A stretch of DNA of 60,446 nt from Dehalococcoidia bacterium (GCA_022827095.1 JAJDTP010000024.1:1-60446); one strand, 5' to 3'. Counted from the stretch's first letter, positions 34,428 through 43,179 are shown. A program made the numbers and translations. Notes: generated by a model from the letters alone, not told the origin.

Positions 34428-35438
34428 ATGTACTCGCGAATTATCGTTCCTCTGGATGGGTCCGCGTTTTCCGAGACGGCGTTGCCCTACGCCCGGGTTT
34501 TCGCGGGCTCGTTGGCAATCCCCATTGAACTGGTTGAGGCTTTTGACGTTCTTCCGCCGGTCGCGCGCAATCGACAATCGGCCGAGGCGGGCCGACGCAT
34601 GCTGGCGGATGCAGAGCGGAATTCGCGTGACTACCTGGGCCGGATCCGGGAGGGCTTGCGGTCGGCGGGTCTGGTCGCCCTCACGACGACACTGCCGGGT
34701 CCGCCGGCGCGAGCCCTGGTCGACTGGCTGGTGCGCGAACCGGAGGCGATGGTAGTCATGTCGACGCACGGTCGCGGCGGCATCGCCCGCTGGGCGTTGG
34801 GCAGCGTCGCGGACAAGGTGCTGCACTCCATTCCCAACCCGGTGCTGCTGATCCGCAGCGATGCCGAATCTACGCCCGCGGACGGGGTTGACGTGAAAAC
34901 GGTATTGGTGCCCCTGGACGGGTCTGAGTTATCGGAGGAATCGCTGCCGCACGCTGCCTCCGTCGCCACCGGGCTGGGCGCGCGCATCATGTTGATGCAG
35001 GTCACGGGCACATCGGACTTTTATCGCCGGTACCTCGACCGCGCTTCCTCGGAACCGGGCCTGATTTCAGCCGAGGAACTGGTTCAGGCCGACTCCGAAG
35101 ACTCCCTGGCGACGCTGGCTGCCGCGTCACGGCGGTTAACCCGGGAGTGTGGTTTCGCCGGAGAAGTGGTCGTGAGCCATCTGCAGGGCCAAAATCCCGC
35201 AGAAGCCATCGTGGAGATGGCCGGGTCCGAGCCGACCATGGTCGTGATGACGACCCACGGACGGAGCGGGATCAACCGGCTGGTGCTGGGCAGCGTGACG
35301 GACCGGGTGGTGCGTCACGCCAACGCGCCGGTGCTGGTGGTCCGCAGGCACGACGAGCCCGGCGCCATCGGCATGGAAGTATCAGCATCCGAAGGGTTTT
35401 CGGCCGGGTTTGGCAACGGGGCGTCTCAGCCGGCGTAA
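34428..35438 (+). CDS. Tandem universal stress protein (UspA family)
   Basis: Cytosolic protein of 336 residues with two Usp domains. Each begins with the nucleotide-binding IIVPLDGS or VLVPLDGS and carries the ATP-binding G-x2-G-x9-G-S/T pattern: THGRGGIARWALGSVADKV (about 106-124) and THGRSGINRLVLGSVTDRV (about 266-284). Both domains therefore look ATP-binding. Such double-domain forms often respond to starvation or redox stress. A glycine-rich tail follows the second domain. Preceded by a long structured leader with its own strong promoter. Confidence 0.92.
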   Translation: MYSRIIVPLDGSAFSETALPYARVFAGSLAIPIELVEAFDVLPPVARNRQSAEAGRRMLADAERNSRDYLGRIREGLRSAGLVALTTTLPGPPARALVDWLVREPEAMVVMSTHGRGGIARWALGSVADKVLHSIPNPVLLIRSDAESTPADGVDVKTVLVPLDGSELSEESLPHAASVATGLGARIMLMQVTGTSDFYRRYLDRASSEPGLISAEELVQADSEDSLATLAAASRRLTRECGFAGEVVVSHLQGQNPAEAIVEMAGSEPTMVVMTTHGRSGINRLVLGSVTDRVVRHANAPVLVVRRHDEPGAIGMEVSASEGFSAGFGNGASQPA

Positions 35439-35440
35439 CC

Positions 35441-35579
35441 GCTGGCGCGTACCCAGTTGCTGCAAACCTGTCATTGGCAGGAGCGAAGCGACGTGGCAAT
35501 CCCGCTGATGCAGCGACGATTCCGGCCACAACGAGATTGCCACGCTTCGCTCGCAATGACAAACCGCGTACGCATGATG
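35441..35579. repeat. Palindromic repeat element, family B, copy 2, with 9-bp target duplication
   Basis: Contains the end CGCGTACCCAGTTGC, the shared core (CTGTCATTGGCAGGAGCG ... GCTTCGCTCGCAATGAC) and the mirror end AAACCGCGTACGCAT. Perfect 9-base duplications GGCGTAACC flank it at 35432-35440 and 35580-35588, so insertion just downstream of the Usp stop is certain. Confidence 0.88.
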
Positions 35580-35632
35580 GCGTAACCTACGGATTGCTGC
35601 GTCGTTGACGGCAAAGCATCCGCCCAGCCGAT

Positions 35633-37030
35633 TCAGCTGCGCCGTTCCAGGAAGATGGGCATGCCGCCCCTGGGCCGCAGCGACACCAACAGCTGCAGCC
35701 GGACCTCGTGCTGCGAGTCGTGGCGCATCGACCACCGCTGTCCCAGGGTCGCCAGCAGCAGCATCGCCTCCATCCATGCGAAGCCCTCGCCGATGCACAG
35801 GCGCGGCCCGCCTCCGAAGGGGTAGTACGCGAACCGGTGCAGCCCGGCGCGGAACTCCGGCGTCCATCGATCCGGGCGGAACTCCAGCGGCTCGTCGAAC
35901 CAGCGCGGATCCCGGTGCACGATCAACTGCGGCGCGCTCACGGCGGCGCCAGCCGGAATTTCCCAGCCTCCCAGAGTGATTGGCTCGAAGGTCATGCGCC
36001 CCGTGGTCCAGATGGGAGGGTAGAGCCGCATCGACTCCGTGAGCACCTGCTGCGTGAATGGCAGGTTGGGGAGATCGTCCGGGGTCGGGTCCCGCCGGCC
36101 CAGCACCTCGTCGATCTCCGCGTGGAACCGCGCCTGCACGTCGGGATGCGTGCCCAGCAGGTACCAGGTCCAGGTCATGGCAACGGCTGTGGTCTCGTGG
36201 CCGGCGGCGAACAGCGTGATCGCCTCATCCCGCAGTTGCTCGTCGTTCATCACGGCGTCTTCCGGATTATCAGCCTGCTCGTCCCGGGCGTTCAGCAGCA
36301 GTGACAGCAGGTCGTCGTCCTCCAGGCCCGATGCGCGACGCTGGGCGATGAGGCCATAGACGGTCTCGTCCAGGTAGGCCAGCCCGTTGCGGAACCGGGT
36401 GGTGAAGGGCACGGGCAGGCGATGGAGCGCGTTGCGCAGCGACGACGGCATGTTGCTCCGGGCGGTGATGTACTCGTTGCCCAGCTCAAAGGCCTCGCCG
36501 ATGCGGCGCACGGCGTCGGGCAGTTCCAGCCCGAACAGCGTCTTGACCACGATGTGCAGCGTCAGTTCGCTCATCTCGTTGGCCATGTCGACACGGGCAC
36601 CGTCCCGCCAGCGGCCCTCGTGGCGTCGGGCGAAGTCGGTCATGATCTCGGCATAACCGCCGATGCGGCGGTGGTTGAACTGGGGCTGCATCAAGCGACG
36701 CTGGCGCAGGTGCAGCGGCCCATCGGACGTGACCAGCCCGTTCCCCAGCAGGTAGCGCATGGTCGCGGTGAGCCAGCCCCGTCCCACCGACTGGTGGTTG
36801 GTGACGAAGAGTTCCTGCACCAGGTCGGGATGGCTGACCAGATACGCCAGGGCCGGCTTGACGGACAGGGTGGCCAGGTCGCCGTAGCTGGCGGTCTCCC
36901 GCATGAGCCCCACCGCGTCCTTGATGTACCGGAAAGACTGCCCGACCACGGGCAACTCCGGCGGCCCGGGCGGGAGAGCAGCGCGGTCGATGACCGGCCG
37001 GGGCGGATATGCAACGGTGGGCGTGGCCAT
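35633..37030 (-). CDS. Cytochrome P450
   Basis: Soluble heme-thiolate monooxygenase of 465 residues. Motifs: proline-rich start PPGPPELPVVGQSFRYI, I-helix LFAAGHETTAVAMTW with the oxygen-activating Glu-Thr, K-helix ESMRLYPP (ExxR), and heme ligand Cys412 in YPFGGGPRLCIGEGFA. There is no fused reductase, so it needs separate electron partners, none of which are in this window. The substrate is unknown; class resembles bacterial fatty-acid or terpenoid hydroxylases. Start at 37030 with GGAGGG. Confidence 0.92.
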   Translation of the reverse strand: MATPTVAYPPRPVIDRAALPPGPPELPVVGQSFRYIKDAVGLMRETASYGDLATLSVKPALAYLVSHPDLVQELFVTNHQSVGRGWLTATMRYLLGNGLVTSDGPLHLRQRRLMQPQFNHRRIGGYAEIMTDFARRHEGRWRDGARVDMANEMSELTLHIVVKTLFGLELPDAVRRIGEAFELGNEYITARSNMPSSLRNALHRLPVPFTTRFRNGLAYLDETVYGLIAQRRASGLEDDDLLSLLLNARDEQADNPEDAVMNDEQLRDEAITLFAAGHETTAVAMTWTWYLLGTHPDVQARFHAEIDEVLGRRDPTPDDLPNLPFTQQVLTESMRLYPPIWTTGRMTFEPITLGGWEIPAGAAVSAPQLIVHRDPRWFDEPLEFRPDRWTPEFRAGLHRFAYYPFGGGPRLCIGEGFAWMEAMLLLATLGQRWSMRHDSQHEVRLQLLVSLRPRGGMPIFLERRS

Positions 37031-37209
37031 GATCGTATCCCTCCAGTGCACTGACGTACTTCTATTGTCGCACCGCCCGGCACGGGCGGCAAACGAACGT
37101 CAATCACGCACCCACCACGCCGCCAGCGGTGGCTGGAGTCCGTGCAACCGACCTGGAGGGCCGGCTAATGCCGTGCCGGCCCCGAGGCGCTACTCAGGCC
37201 TGGGATGGC

Positions 37210-37452
37210 TCAAGCGGCGGCAGTCGTCCGTCGCCGCCGGATAGTCTCCACCAACGCGGTGGCAATGGTCGCGACGGACACGATGCCGATGGTGAACGGC
37301 GCCGTCATCATAGCCGTCAGCACCCAGGCCTCGGGATACACGCCGGCGATCATCACGTTGAAGCCCCACACCACGGCCACGAACACGGCAATCACGGCCA
37401 GAAACGCCACGCCGCCGATCGCCACCCGCAGCGTCCAACGATAACCGTTCAT
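37210..37452 (-). CDS. Small two-helix membrane protein
   Basis: Product of 80 residues with two hydrophobic helices (about 10-33 and 42-66) and basic ends, so both ends are probably cytoplasmic. The start at 37452 has GGGAGGC. A longer reading from further upstream lacks a ribosome site. No family recognised. It lies 180 bases upstream of the P450 gene on the same strand and might be co-transcribed. Confidence 0.55.
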   Translation of the reverse strand: MNGYRWTLRVAIGGVAFLAVIAVFVAVVWGFNVMIAGVYPEAWVLTAMMTAPFTIGIVSVATIATALVETIRRRRTTAAA

Positions 37453-37846
37453 GGTGCCTCCCGGCGGTTGCGCAGGTTGTGGTGTAACGCCTACAGGTAT
37501 TGTGAGTCTAGCACTGGCGCTGACCGTTATACGGTACCGCCGCACACGCGGATTACCGCTCCGTGGCATGCGGTGCGCCTCCAATAGCCCGATGGCTGAC
37601 GCGCAAGCTCACGGAGAATGGCAGACTTCCGTTCAAACTCTGCCATTCAGGCGGGCCAGTAAACCCATGGCCCAAGCAATCTGTCACAAACTGCATCCTA
37701 GATCGGCGCGTCCCTATGGAGCCGGTCGCATTATGTGCGAGAATGTCATCGGGGCCAGAGGATTACAAGCCGCATGGTGTCCATTTCGTATGGCTCTAAA
37801 CGGAACGGCCCTAACGTGAATAAAAATCAGGGAGTTGGACAGGAAG
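37453..37846. other. Intergenic region, nothing recognised
   Basis: No gene, repeat or RNA was recognised. Open frames here are short, lack ribosome sites and have no familiar sequence. The region marks the transition to the lower-GC island that begins at about 37835. Confidence 0.4.
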
Positions 37847-38194
37847 ATGACCACCAATAACTTTGAGGAATGGATCCGAGTTCAGAGAGATCTTACCCGT
37901 GCAGCTTCGGACCACGTCATGGCCTGGTACCTGCTCGATGATCATAACCGAGTGGTGGCCGTTGACTACCGCGAATGGCACGAATGGCACGAGACGAGGC
38001 CGAACCCCGTAATCTGGGACTGTACCGTTGGAGATGTGCGGATCGTGACTGCATTTTTCGGAGAAGGACCAAAACTATTCGAAACCGCCCAATGCTCCCC
38101 CACCTCCGGATTTGAAGTGGTCGAGGGCTTTGTGACTTGGGCAGAGGCTGAATCAGGACACCGAAGAAGGGTAGCCTACCAGCAAGCGCAGTAG
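37847..38194 (+). CDS. Hypothetical protein in a low-GC island
   Basis: Protein of 115 residues, not recognised. It is acidic and tryptophan-rich (EEWIRVQRD, VMAWYLLDDHNRVV, DYREWHEWHETRP, VTWAEAE). The ATG at 37847 is taken; TTG at 37835 is possible, and neither has an ideal ribosome site. Base composition is lower in GC than surrounding genes, like the nuclease-like gene 113 bases downstream, so the two may have arrived together. A hairpin at 38219-38247 lies between them. Confidence 0.5.
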   Translation: MTTNNFEEWIRVQRDLTRAASDHVMAWYLLDDHNRVVAVDYREWHEWHETRPNPVIWDCTVGDVRIVTAFFGEGPKLFETAQCSPTSGFEVVEGFVTWAEAESGHRRRVAYQQAQ

Positions 38195-38307
38195 CGAAAA
38201 AGGAGCCCACAGAATAGTCGCCCCATTCGATCTGGCGAACTGGGGCGGACCGGCAGACATCTCGCGAAACCGTCTCGCTGATGATCCTACCGCCTGAGGA
38301 GGCGAAC

Positions 38308-39285
38308 ATGGTTAATCGAAACCTCAAATCTAAGTTGCGCGAGCGATACAGTCGTTTGCAAGGATTGGACGGCGTCAGCTATTCGGACGAGTGCCGGTAC
38401 TTGCTGAATTTCGTCCATTCCGACAGCTACTGCAACGATTTGTTGACTGAATTAGAAGCCAGAGCCTCCGTGGATGTCCTAGCGTGGATCAAAGCCCGGG
38501 ATCAAGATCCACATTTGGCATTCCCACCAACCGAGGGGGACCGAGCGAAGATTTGTTATACACTCTTGAAAATCGGTGTCGGGGCACCGAATCCTTTGAA
38601 CCAATACCTCCAGTGTGGTCGCTGGTTCGGGCGTAGACCGACCAGCGACCACGTGCTGCGGCAATACACGGAAGAGATAATCAAGCCGTTGATTGACTAT
38701 ATGTGTGATCGCATCGACGACGAACACAACCTGTTTCACGTCATCCAACGGTTCAAGTTGAAATGCGAATGGTTCCGACGTGAAGAACTGTACGCCCGAT
38801 ATTCAGACAACCCCAGAACTGGCGAAACGGATTTGACCAACCAGTTGCGGGCGAGCCTGTTTGACGCAGGCATAGATTTTCCTTTTTCGGAACCGGAATC
38901 TCCGTCTGGCAAGGCTGACACGGTCGCATCACCGGGGACGCCAAGCCCGTTGGTCCTAGAAGCGAAAATCTACGATCCGGAACGAGGAAAACACACGAAT
39001 AACCTTAGGCAAGGCTTTCACCAAGTGTTAAGATACGCTGAGGATTATCAGAGCAGCGTCGGGTACTTGGTGATTTTCAATTGTTCCGACCACGATCTAG
39101 TGATAACCCCTGAGGCAGGAACGGAGCCGGAGTACCCGGTTCGCTTAGACCACGGAGGAAAAACATTCTTTGTGATCGCGATAAACCTAAACCCAAGCAG
39201 ACCATCAGCTAGTAAAGAAGATACGTCGTCTCGAAGAACAGTTTTGTATGAACAACTCGTCGGCAGGGAGGAGGATAGCGAATAA
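38308..39285 (+). CDS. Candidate PD-(D/E)XK nuclease-fold protein
   Basis: Protein of 325 residues. The N-terminal two thirds is helical and unrecognised. The C-terminal third shows a nuclease-like core: ETDLTNQLRASLFDAGIDF, SGKADTV (Asp), then SPLVLEAKIYDPERGKH (ExK), GFHQVLRYAEDYQSSVGYLV (the Q-x-x-x-Y helix) and IFNCSD. This Asp...Glu-x-Lys pattern fits restriction-like endonuclease folds. Start at 38308 behind GAGGAGG. Low-GC composition supports transfer, and a defence role is plausible but inferred. Confidence 0.6.
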   Translation: MVNRNLKSKLRERYSRLQGLDGVSYSDECRYLLNFVHSDSYCNDLLTELEARASVDVLAWIKARDQDPHLAFPPTEGDRAKICYTLLKIGVGAPNPLNQYLQCGRWFGRRPTSDHVLRQYTEEIIKPLIDYMCDRIDDEHNLFHVIQRFKLKCEWFRREELYARYSDNPRTGETDLTNQLRASLFDAGIDFPFSEPESPSGKADTVASPGTPSPLVLEAKIYDPERGKHTNNLRQGFHQVLRYAEDYQSSVGYLVIFNCSDHDLVITPEAGTEPEYPVRLDHGGKTFFVIAINLNPSRPSASKEDTSSRRTVLYEQLVGREEDSE

Positions 39286-39370
39286 TGCCGAGCGCGGTAC
39301 GTCCGAGTGGACTCAGGGCGGAACCCGGCGTAAATTTCCGATTGCTGTACTCTCGCTCTCCCGTGAGTGG

Positions 39371-39583
39371 TTAGGCAGCAAATGTGATCAGGGTCCGCGG
39401 GCCCAGCGGGCGACGGTCGGTTTTGAACGACACGAAGATGACGCTCAACTCCTCGTCGTTGTCGTCGACGAAGGTGTCGGCGCTGATCTGGGTGAAGACG
39501 ATGTCGTCGCCCAGGTATTTGGGCAGCTCAGCCTGGATGAAGTCCGTGGCTTGAGCTAATTTGATGTTGCTGACGTCCGCCAT
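39371..39583 (-). CDS. Small hypothetical protein
   Basis: Protein of 70 residues, MADVSNIKLAQATDFIQA then an acidic DDIVFTQISADTFVDDNDEE and a basic end. It has a GGAGA site 8 bases before the ATG. No membrane segment or motif recognised. It is convergent with the nuclease-like gene and divergent in composition from it, so it probably belongs to the host backbone. Confidence 0.5.
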   Translation of the reverse strand: MADVSNIKLAQATDFIQAELPKYLGDDIVFTQISADTFVDDNDEELSVIFVSFKTDRRPLGPRTLITFAA

Positions 39584-39705
39584 TCGGGTCTCCGTTCGGG
39601 TGTTGCTCGATGAGGTTAGCCCAGCCAGCTTTCGCCCGTCAATTGGAAGATGTCATCCGTGGTCGCCCGGCCTTGGCCGCGAGCAACGGCACAGAACCCA
39701 TACAC

Positions 39706-39733
39706 ACGGAGCGCCGGCCATCCGGCGCTCCGT
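39706..39733 (-). terminator. Hairpin downstream of the Gfo/Idh/MocA gene
   Basis: ACGGAGCGCCGG (39706-39717) and CCGGCGCTCCGT (39722-39733) form a perfect 12-bp stem with a 4-base loop, 28 bases after the oxidoreductase stop codon. No T-run follows, so it could terminate transcription only weakly or protect the mRNA end. Confidence 0.5.
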
Positions 39734-39761
39734 CATCCATTAATCCAACCGGCGTCGCCAC

Positions 39762-40856
39762 CTACCCCACCGCCACTTCCCGCCCCGTGTCCGACGCCTG
39801 CTGGATGCCGTCGATGAAGCGGTGGAGGCGTACCGCCTCGTCGAAGTCGGGCTCGCAGGCCGTTCCGTTGCGGATGGCTTCGCCGAACTGGTAGTACATC
39901 TGGCCGACGCAGTAGGGAGCGCCCCGGGGCATGCCCTCCAGCACGAAGGTGTACCTCGCGGGTATTTCGAGGGGTTCCAGCCGGTTGCTGCCCTGGGATC
40001 CCTGCAGGCTCACTCCCTCGTGGTTCGGCGTGTCGTCGGAGGTCGCCACCAGGGTCCCCTCCCGGCCGTGGATCTCCATGAGGTAGCCGCTGTCGATCCA
40101 CGGGTTGCTGGCGACGTGGGCGGAGGCTACCGCGCCGTTGACCAGCCGGCCGCTGACCAGCACGTTGTCCGGCGACGTCACGTCCACCATCTGGTTGGTA
40201 TCGCTCTCGAACCACTGGTTGGCCTGGGTGCTCACTACGGTGGACACGTGGCTGAAATCGCCCACCACCATGCGCAGCACGTCGATGGTGTGGCCGAAGG
40301 TGATGGTCAATGTGTGAGCGCCCAGCTCCCGGTCCCGCTGCCACGTCCGGTCCGACTGGCGTGACAACGACCCGCCGGATATGCGCCGCACGTGGCAGGA
40401 CATCACCTCACCCACGTAGCCATCCGCGACCAGGTCCCGCAGGTACAGCAGCGCCGGGTTGGCCCGCGCCTGCAGGCCGACGATGTTGCGGACGCCGGCG
40501 GACCGAGCCAGGTCGGCCATCTCCTGGGCTTCCTCCGTGGTGCGGCCCAGCGGCCATTCCACGTAAACGTGCTTGCCGGCGTTGATGGCCGCCACGGTGG
40601 GGTCGTAGTGGTTGGGGACCCGCAGGCTGACGGCCACCGCGTCGATGTCAGGGTGGGCCACCATCTCGTTGTAGTCGTCGAAGGCCAGGCGCGCGCCAAA
40701 CATCTGCCGCGACTCCTCGGCGCTCTCCATACGGGTGGTGCACACGGCGGTGAGTTCGAACTCGGGGCTCGCAACCACCGCGGGCAGATGCGAACGCACG
40801 GCCCACCCCCGGTGGATGTTCGCGCCGATGATGCCCAGACGAATCTTGTCGGCCAT
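39762..40856 (-). CDS. Gfo/Idh/MocA-family oxidoreductase (paralogue)
   Basis: NAD(P)-dependent oxidoreductase of 364 residues. It shares its start MADKIRLGIIGANIHRGWA, the AVCTTRMESAEE block, VEWPLGRTT (Trp replacing the EKP Lys), WQRDRELGAHTLTITFGHTI and the ending SDTGREVAVG with the gene at 26967-28064. The two are paralogues of the same subfamily. Start at 40856 behind AGGAG. Substrate unknown; a sugar-like or cyclitol compound is typical of the family. Confidence 0.86.
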   Translation of the reverse strand: MADKIRLGIIGANIHRGWAVRSHLPAVVASPEFELTAVCTTRMESAEESRQMFGARLAFDDYNEMVAHPDIDAVAVSLRVPNHYDPTVAAINAGKHVYVEWPLGRTTEEAQEMADLARSAGVRNIVGLQARANPALLYLRDLVADGYVGEVMSCHVRRISGGSLSRQSDRTWQRDRELGAHTLTITFGHTIDVLRMVVGDFSHVSTVVSTQANQWFESDTNQMVDVTSPDNVLVSGRLVNGAVASAHVASNPWIDSGYLMEIHGREGTLVATSDDTPNHEGVSLQGSQGSNRLEPLEIPARYTFVLEGMPRGAPYCVGQMYYQFGEAIRNGTACEPDFDEAVRLHRFIDGIQQASDTGREVAVG

Positions 40857-41038
40857 GATGGTACTCCTGAAGCGGATTTTCGGGCATCGTAACATAGCCG
40901 CTCCCGCAGTTTCGCCTGCGACCCTTTCGCTGACCCACGGCCGCATCCCCGCTGAGCCTTGACACGGCGGCCGCCGAACCTATACCATTCCGCGACAATG
41001 GAAGCCGACCCGACCTGGGCCAACTGGAGGTGTGGGTG

Positions 41039-41647
41039 ATGGCCGTAACCAACGATACCGAACTGCGAGAGGTCTACCGGCCGCCGGCGCCACGGGCGGG
41101 GCAGAAGGTGCTTGACCATCTTGACGTGCACAGCCGGAACTTCATCGCCCTGTCGCCCTTCTGCGTGCTCAGTTCGAGCAACGCCGAGGGCCAGGCGGAC
41201 GCATCGCCACGGGGCGACCCGCCGGGCTTCGTCAAGGTGCTGGACGAGAAGACGCTGCTGCTGCCCGACCGCCCGGGCAACAACCAGGTCGACTCGCTGC
41301 AGAACGTCGTGGACAACCCGGGCGTGGGTCTGCTGTTCTTCGTCCCGGGCATGGACGAGACGCTGCGGGTCAAGGGCAAGGCTGAGATCACCACCGACAC
41401 CGACCTGCTGGAACTGCTCACCGTCGGCGGCAAGGCTCCGCTCTCGGGTCTGAAGGTCTCGGTGGAGGAGGCGTTCCTGCACTGCGGCCGCGCCCTGATC
41501 CGCAGCCGCATCTGGGATGCCGACGCGCAGATCGACCGCTCGTCGTATCCCACCTACGGCCAGGTCCTAGCCGACCAGATCGCCGGCGCCGACGCCCGGG
41601 AGATCGACGCCGACGAAGACGAGGCCAACCGCGAGCGGCTGTACTGA
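41039..41647 (+). CDS. Pyridoxamine-5'-phosphate-oxidase-like FMN protein
   Basis: Split-barrel flavoprotein of 202 residues of the PPOX-class probable FMN enzymes. Typical blocks are HSRNFIALSPFCVLSSSN, ADASPRGDPPGFVKVLDEKT, LPDRPGNNQVDSLQNVVDN and VGLLFFVPGMDETLRVKGKA. ATG at 41039 with GGAGG. The enzyme reduces or oxidises small molecules with FMN in relatives. It lies 23 bases upstream of a RidA gene, so the pair is an operon. Confidence 0.85.
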   Translation: MAVTNDTELREVYRPPAPRAGQKVLDHLDVHSRNFIALSPFCVLSSSNAEGQADASPRGDPPGFVKVLDEKTLLLPDRPGNNQVDSLQNVVDNPGVGLLFFVPGMDETLRVKGKAEITTDTDLLELLTVGGKAPLSGLKVSVEEAFLHCGRALIRSRIWDADAQIDRSSYPTYGQVLADQIAGADAREIDADEDEANRERLY

Positions 41648-41670
41648 CCCTGACAGGAGACAAAATCAAG

Positions 41671-42138
41671 ATGGCCGAAGTCGAAGCGAAGCTCGCCGAG
41701 CTGGGTTACGAACTGCCGCCCCCGCCCGATCCCGTGGGCAACTACCTGCCCCTGGCCCGCAGCCGCAACATTATGTGGTTGGCCGGCGTAGGCTCCCGCA
41801 TGGCTACCGGCGAGGGCATCGCCGGCAAGCTGGGCGCCGACCTGACTACCGACCAGGGCTACGAGGCGGCGCGCTGGGCTGCCCTAAATCTGCTGGCCCG
41901 CATGAAGGCCGAATTGGGTGATCTCGACCGGGTCACCCGCGTCCTCAAGGTGGTGGGCATGGTCAACAGCGCCCCGACTTTCACCGAGCAGGCCCGGGTG
42001 GTCGACGGCGCATCCGACCTCTTCGTGGCCCTGTACGGCGACCGCGGCCGCCACGCCCGCTCCGCCCCCGGCATGGGCGCCCTGCCCGGCAACACCGCCG
42101 TCATATGCGACTGCGTCGTCGAGGTGGATGGGGGTTAG
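41671..42138 (+). CDS. RidA/YjgF-family protein
   Basis: Cytosolic trimeric enamine/imine deaminase-like protein of 155 residues, YjgF-like subfamily with long N-terminus. Segments: NYLPLARSRNIMWLAGVGS, GYEAARWAALNLLARMKAEL, VVGMVNSAPTFTEQARVVDG and the end SAPGMGALPGNTAVICDCVV. The usual catalytic Arg position is occupied by the RSAPGMGALP context. It may remove reactive imines made by flavoenzymes, which fits its PPOX partner. AGGAGA ribosome site. Confidence 0.87.
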   Translation: MAEVEAKLAELGYELPPPPDPVGNYLPLARSRNIMWLAGVGSRMATGEGIAGKLGADLTTDQGYEAARWAALNLLARMKAELGDLDRVTRVLKVVGMVNSAPTFTEQARVVDGASDLFVALYGDRGRHARSAPGMGALPGNTAVICDCVVEVDGG

Positions 42139-42229
42139 GCCTAGCTGCCGTGGATCCTATCGATTCGCGGCAGGTGTCGCTGGGAACTCACGACTGGTAA
42201 CATAGACCGAAGACGCTTAGGAGCCATAC

Positions 42230-42616
42230 TTGACCGCTACTTCCATCCGAGACCGCGTTGCCGAGCTTTTCGCTGACGCCCGACAGGTCCAATCCCAAGC
42301 CATCGAACGGCTCGAAGCCGGCGACCTCCGGGATGCGGCCGAGAAGGCCTGGTGCGCCACCAAGCGGGCCACCGACGCTCTCATTCTCGCCCATACCGGC
42401 GAGGAGCCTCCCACGACGGCGGCCACGACCGATCACCTGGACGACCTTTGCCGCGTCACGCCGCCGGCTCAGGTGCTGCAGGGCCGCTACTACAGCCGCA
42501 TCTACCACCTGCACGGCATGTGCTTTTACTCCGGCTATTGCAACAGTCAGACCGAGCGCCGCATCCGGGAAACCGTCGCCTACATCGACGACGCCGAGAG
42601 CCTGGCAGCAATCTGA
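42230..42616 (+). CDS. Small HEPN-like helical protein
   Basis: Protein of 128 residues, predicted all-helical. The stretch RLEAGDLRDAAEKAWCATKRATDAL matches the first helices of HEPN/PaREP1-like proteins. Later RYYSRIYHLHGMCFYSG and an RRIRETVAYIDDAE helix. A strict catalytic Rx4-6H is not clear (R-I-Y-H-L-H is short), so RNase activity is doubtful. The start is TTG at 42230, supported by AGGAG 7 bases upstream. It is convergent to the VOC gene. Confidence 0.55.
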   Translation: MTATSIRDRVAELFADARQVQSQAIERLEAGDLRDAAEKAWCATKRATDALILAHTGEEPPTTAATTDHLDDLCRVTPPAQVLQGRYYSRIYHLHGMCFYSGYCNSQTERRIRETVAYIDDAESLAAI

Positions 42617-42636
42617 GCGTCTAGGCCCATGGCCAA

Positions 42637-42670
42637 CCAAAAAGGCTGGACGCCTTACAGCGCCCAGCCT
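42637..42670 (-). terminator. Rho-independent terminator
   Basis: On the minus strand AGGCTGGGCGC and GCGTCCAGCCT form an 11-bp stem (42643-42670) followed by TTTTTGG. It sits 30 bases after the VOC gene stop and ends the minus-strand aromatic-degradation unit. Confidence 0.75.
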
Positions 42671-42699
42671 CGCATCATTGGCCCGCGTAGCGCAGCCGA

Positions 42700-43179
42700 T
42701 CAGTCGTCGGCAGCCACCGCCGGCTCGCGCAGCTTCTGCGGGAAGGTGCCGCCGAACAGGCCCTTCTCCGGATGACGCTCCCACTGGGAGGCGGGCATCT
42801 CGTAGTAGACCTCGATCTCGTTGTCGTCCGGGTCCAGCAGGTAGACGCCCAGCGAGACACCGTGGTCGCTGATGCGGTTGATGCGCACGTTGTTCTCCAG
42901 GAGCCGGTCATACAACTCCTGTAGGTCCTCGAAGGTCTCCATCTGCCACGCCATGTGGGCCTGCCCCACGATGCTGTGGTCGGGACCGCCGGCATCCATG
43001 CCGATGGCGCGTATCGCCAGCTCGTGGGACTTTTCGGTGTTGGCTGACATGAACACCGTCCCGCTGGGCGACCGCTCCATGATGGTCAGTCCCATCACAC
43101 GGGTGTAGAAGTCCAGCGACCGCTCCATGTCCCGCACCCGCATTACCAGGTGCCCCAGATGCTTCGGTGTGTACGACAT
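42700..43179 (-). CDS. VOC-superfamily dioxygenase-like protein
   Basis: Small glyoxalase/extradiol-dioxygenase-fold protein of 159 residues. Two paired modules: HLGHLVMRVRDMERSLDFYT at the start (likely metal His) and VGQAHMAWQMETFEDLQELY (second His) with DPDDNEIEVYYE (metal Glu). The 2-His-1-Glu set fits catechol 2,3-dioxygenase-type enzymes, though single-domain members can also be isomerases. Start at 43179 places GGAGGG 7 bases away. It is the last gene after the HpaB-like monooxygenase, consistent with cleaving a catechol product. Confidence 0.78.
   Translation of the reverse strand: MSYTPKHLGHLVMRVRDMERSLDFYTRVMGLTIMERSPSGTVFMSANTEKSHELAIRAIGMDAGGPDHSIVGQAHMAWQMETFEDLQELYDRLLENNVRINRISDHGVSLGVYLLDPDDNEIEVYYEMPASQWERHPEKGLFGGTFPQKLREPAVAADD

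Noticed and set aside
37563-37799. A possible 78-residue gene in the gap before the low-GC island.
   Set aside because: No ribosome site, no motif, and competing frames of similar quality.
41039-41647. The PPOX-type protein as the flavin reductase partner of the HpaB-like enzyme.
   Set aside because: Its sequence fits the PPOX probable FMN-enzyme group and it is on the other strand in an operon with RidA; no HpaC-type motif was seen.
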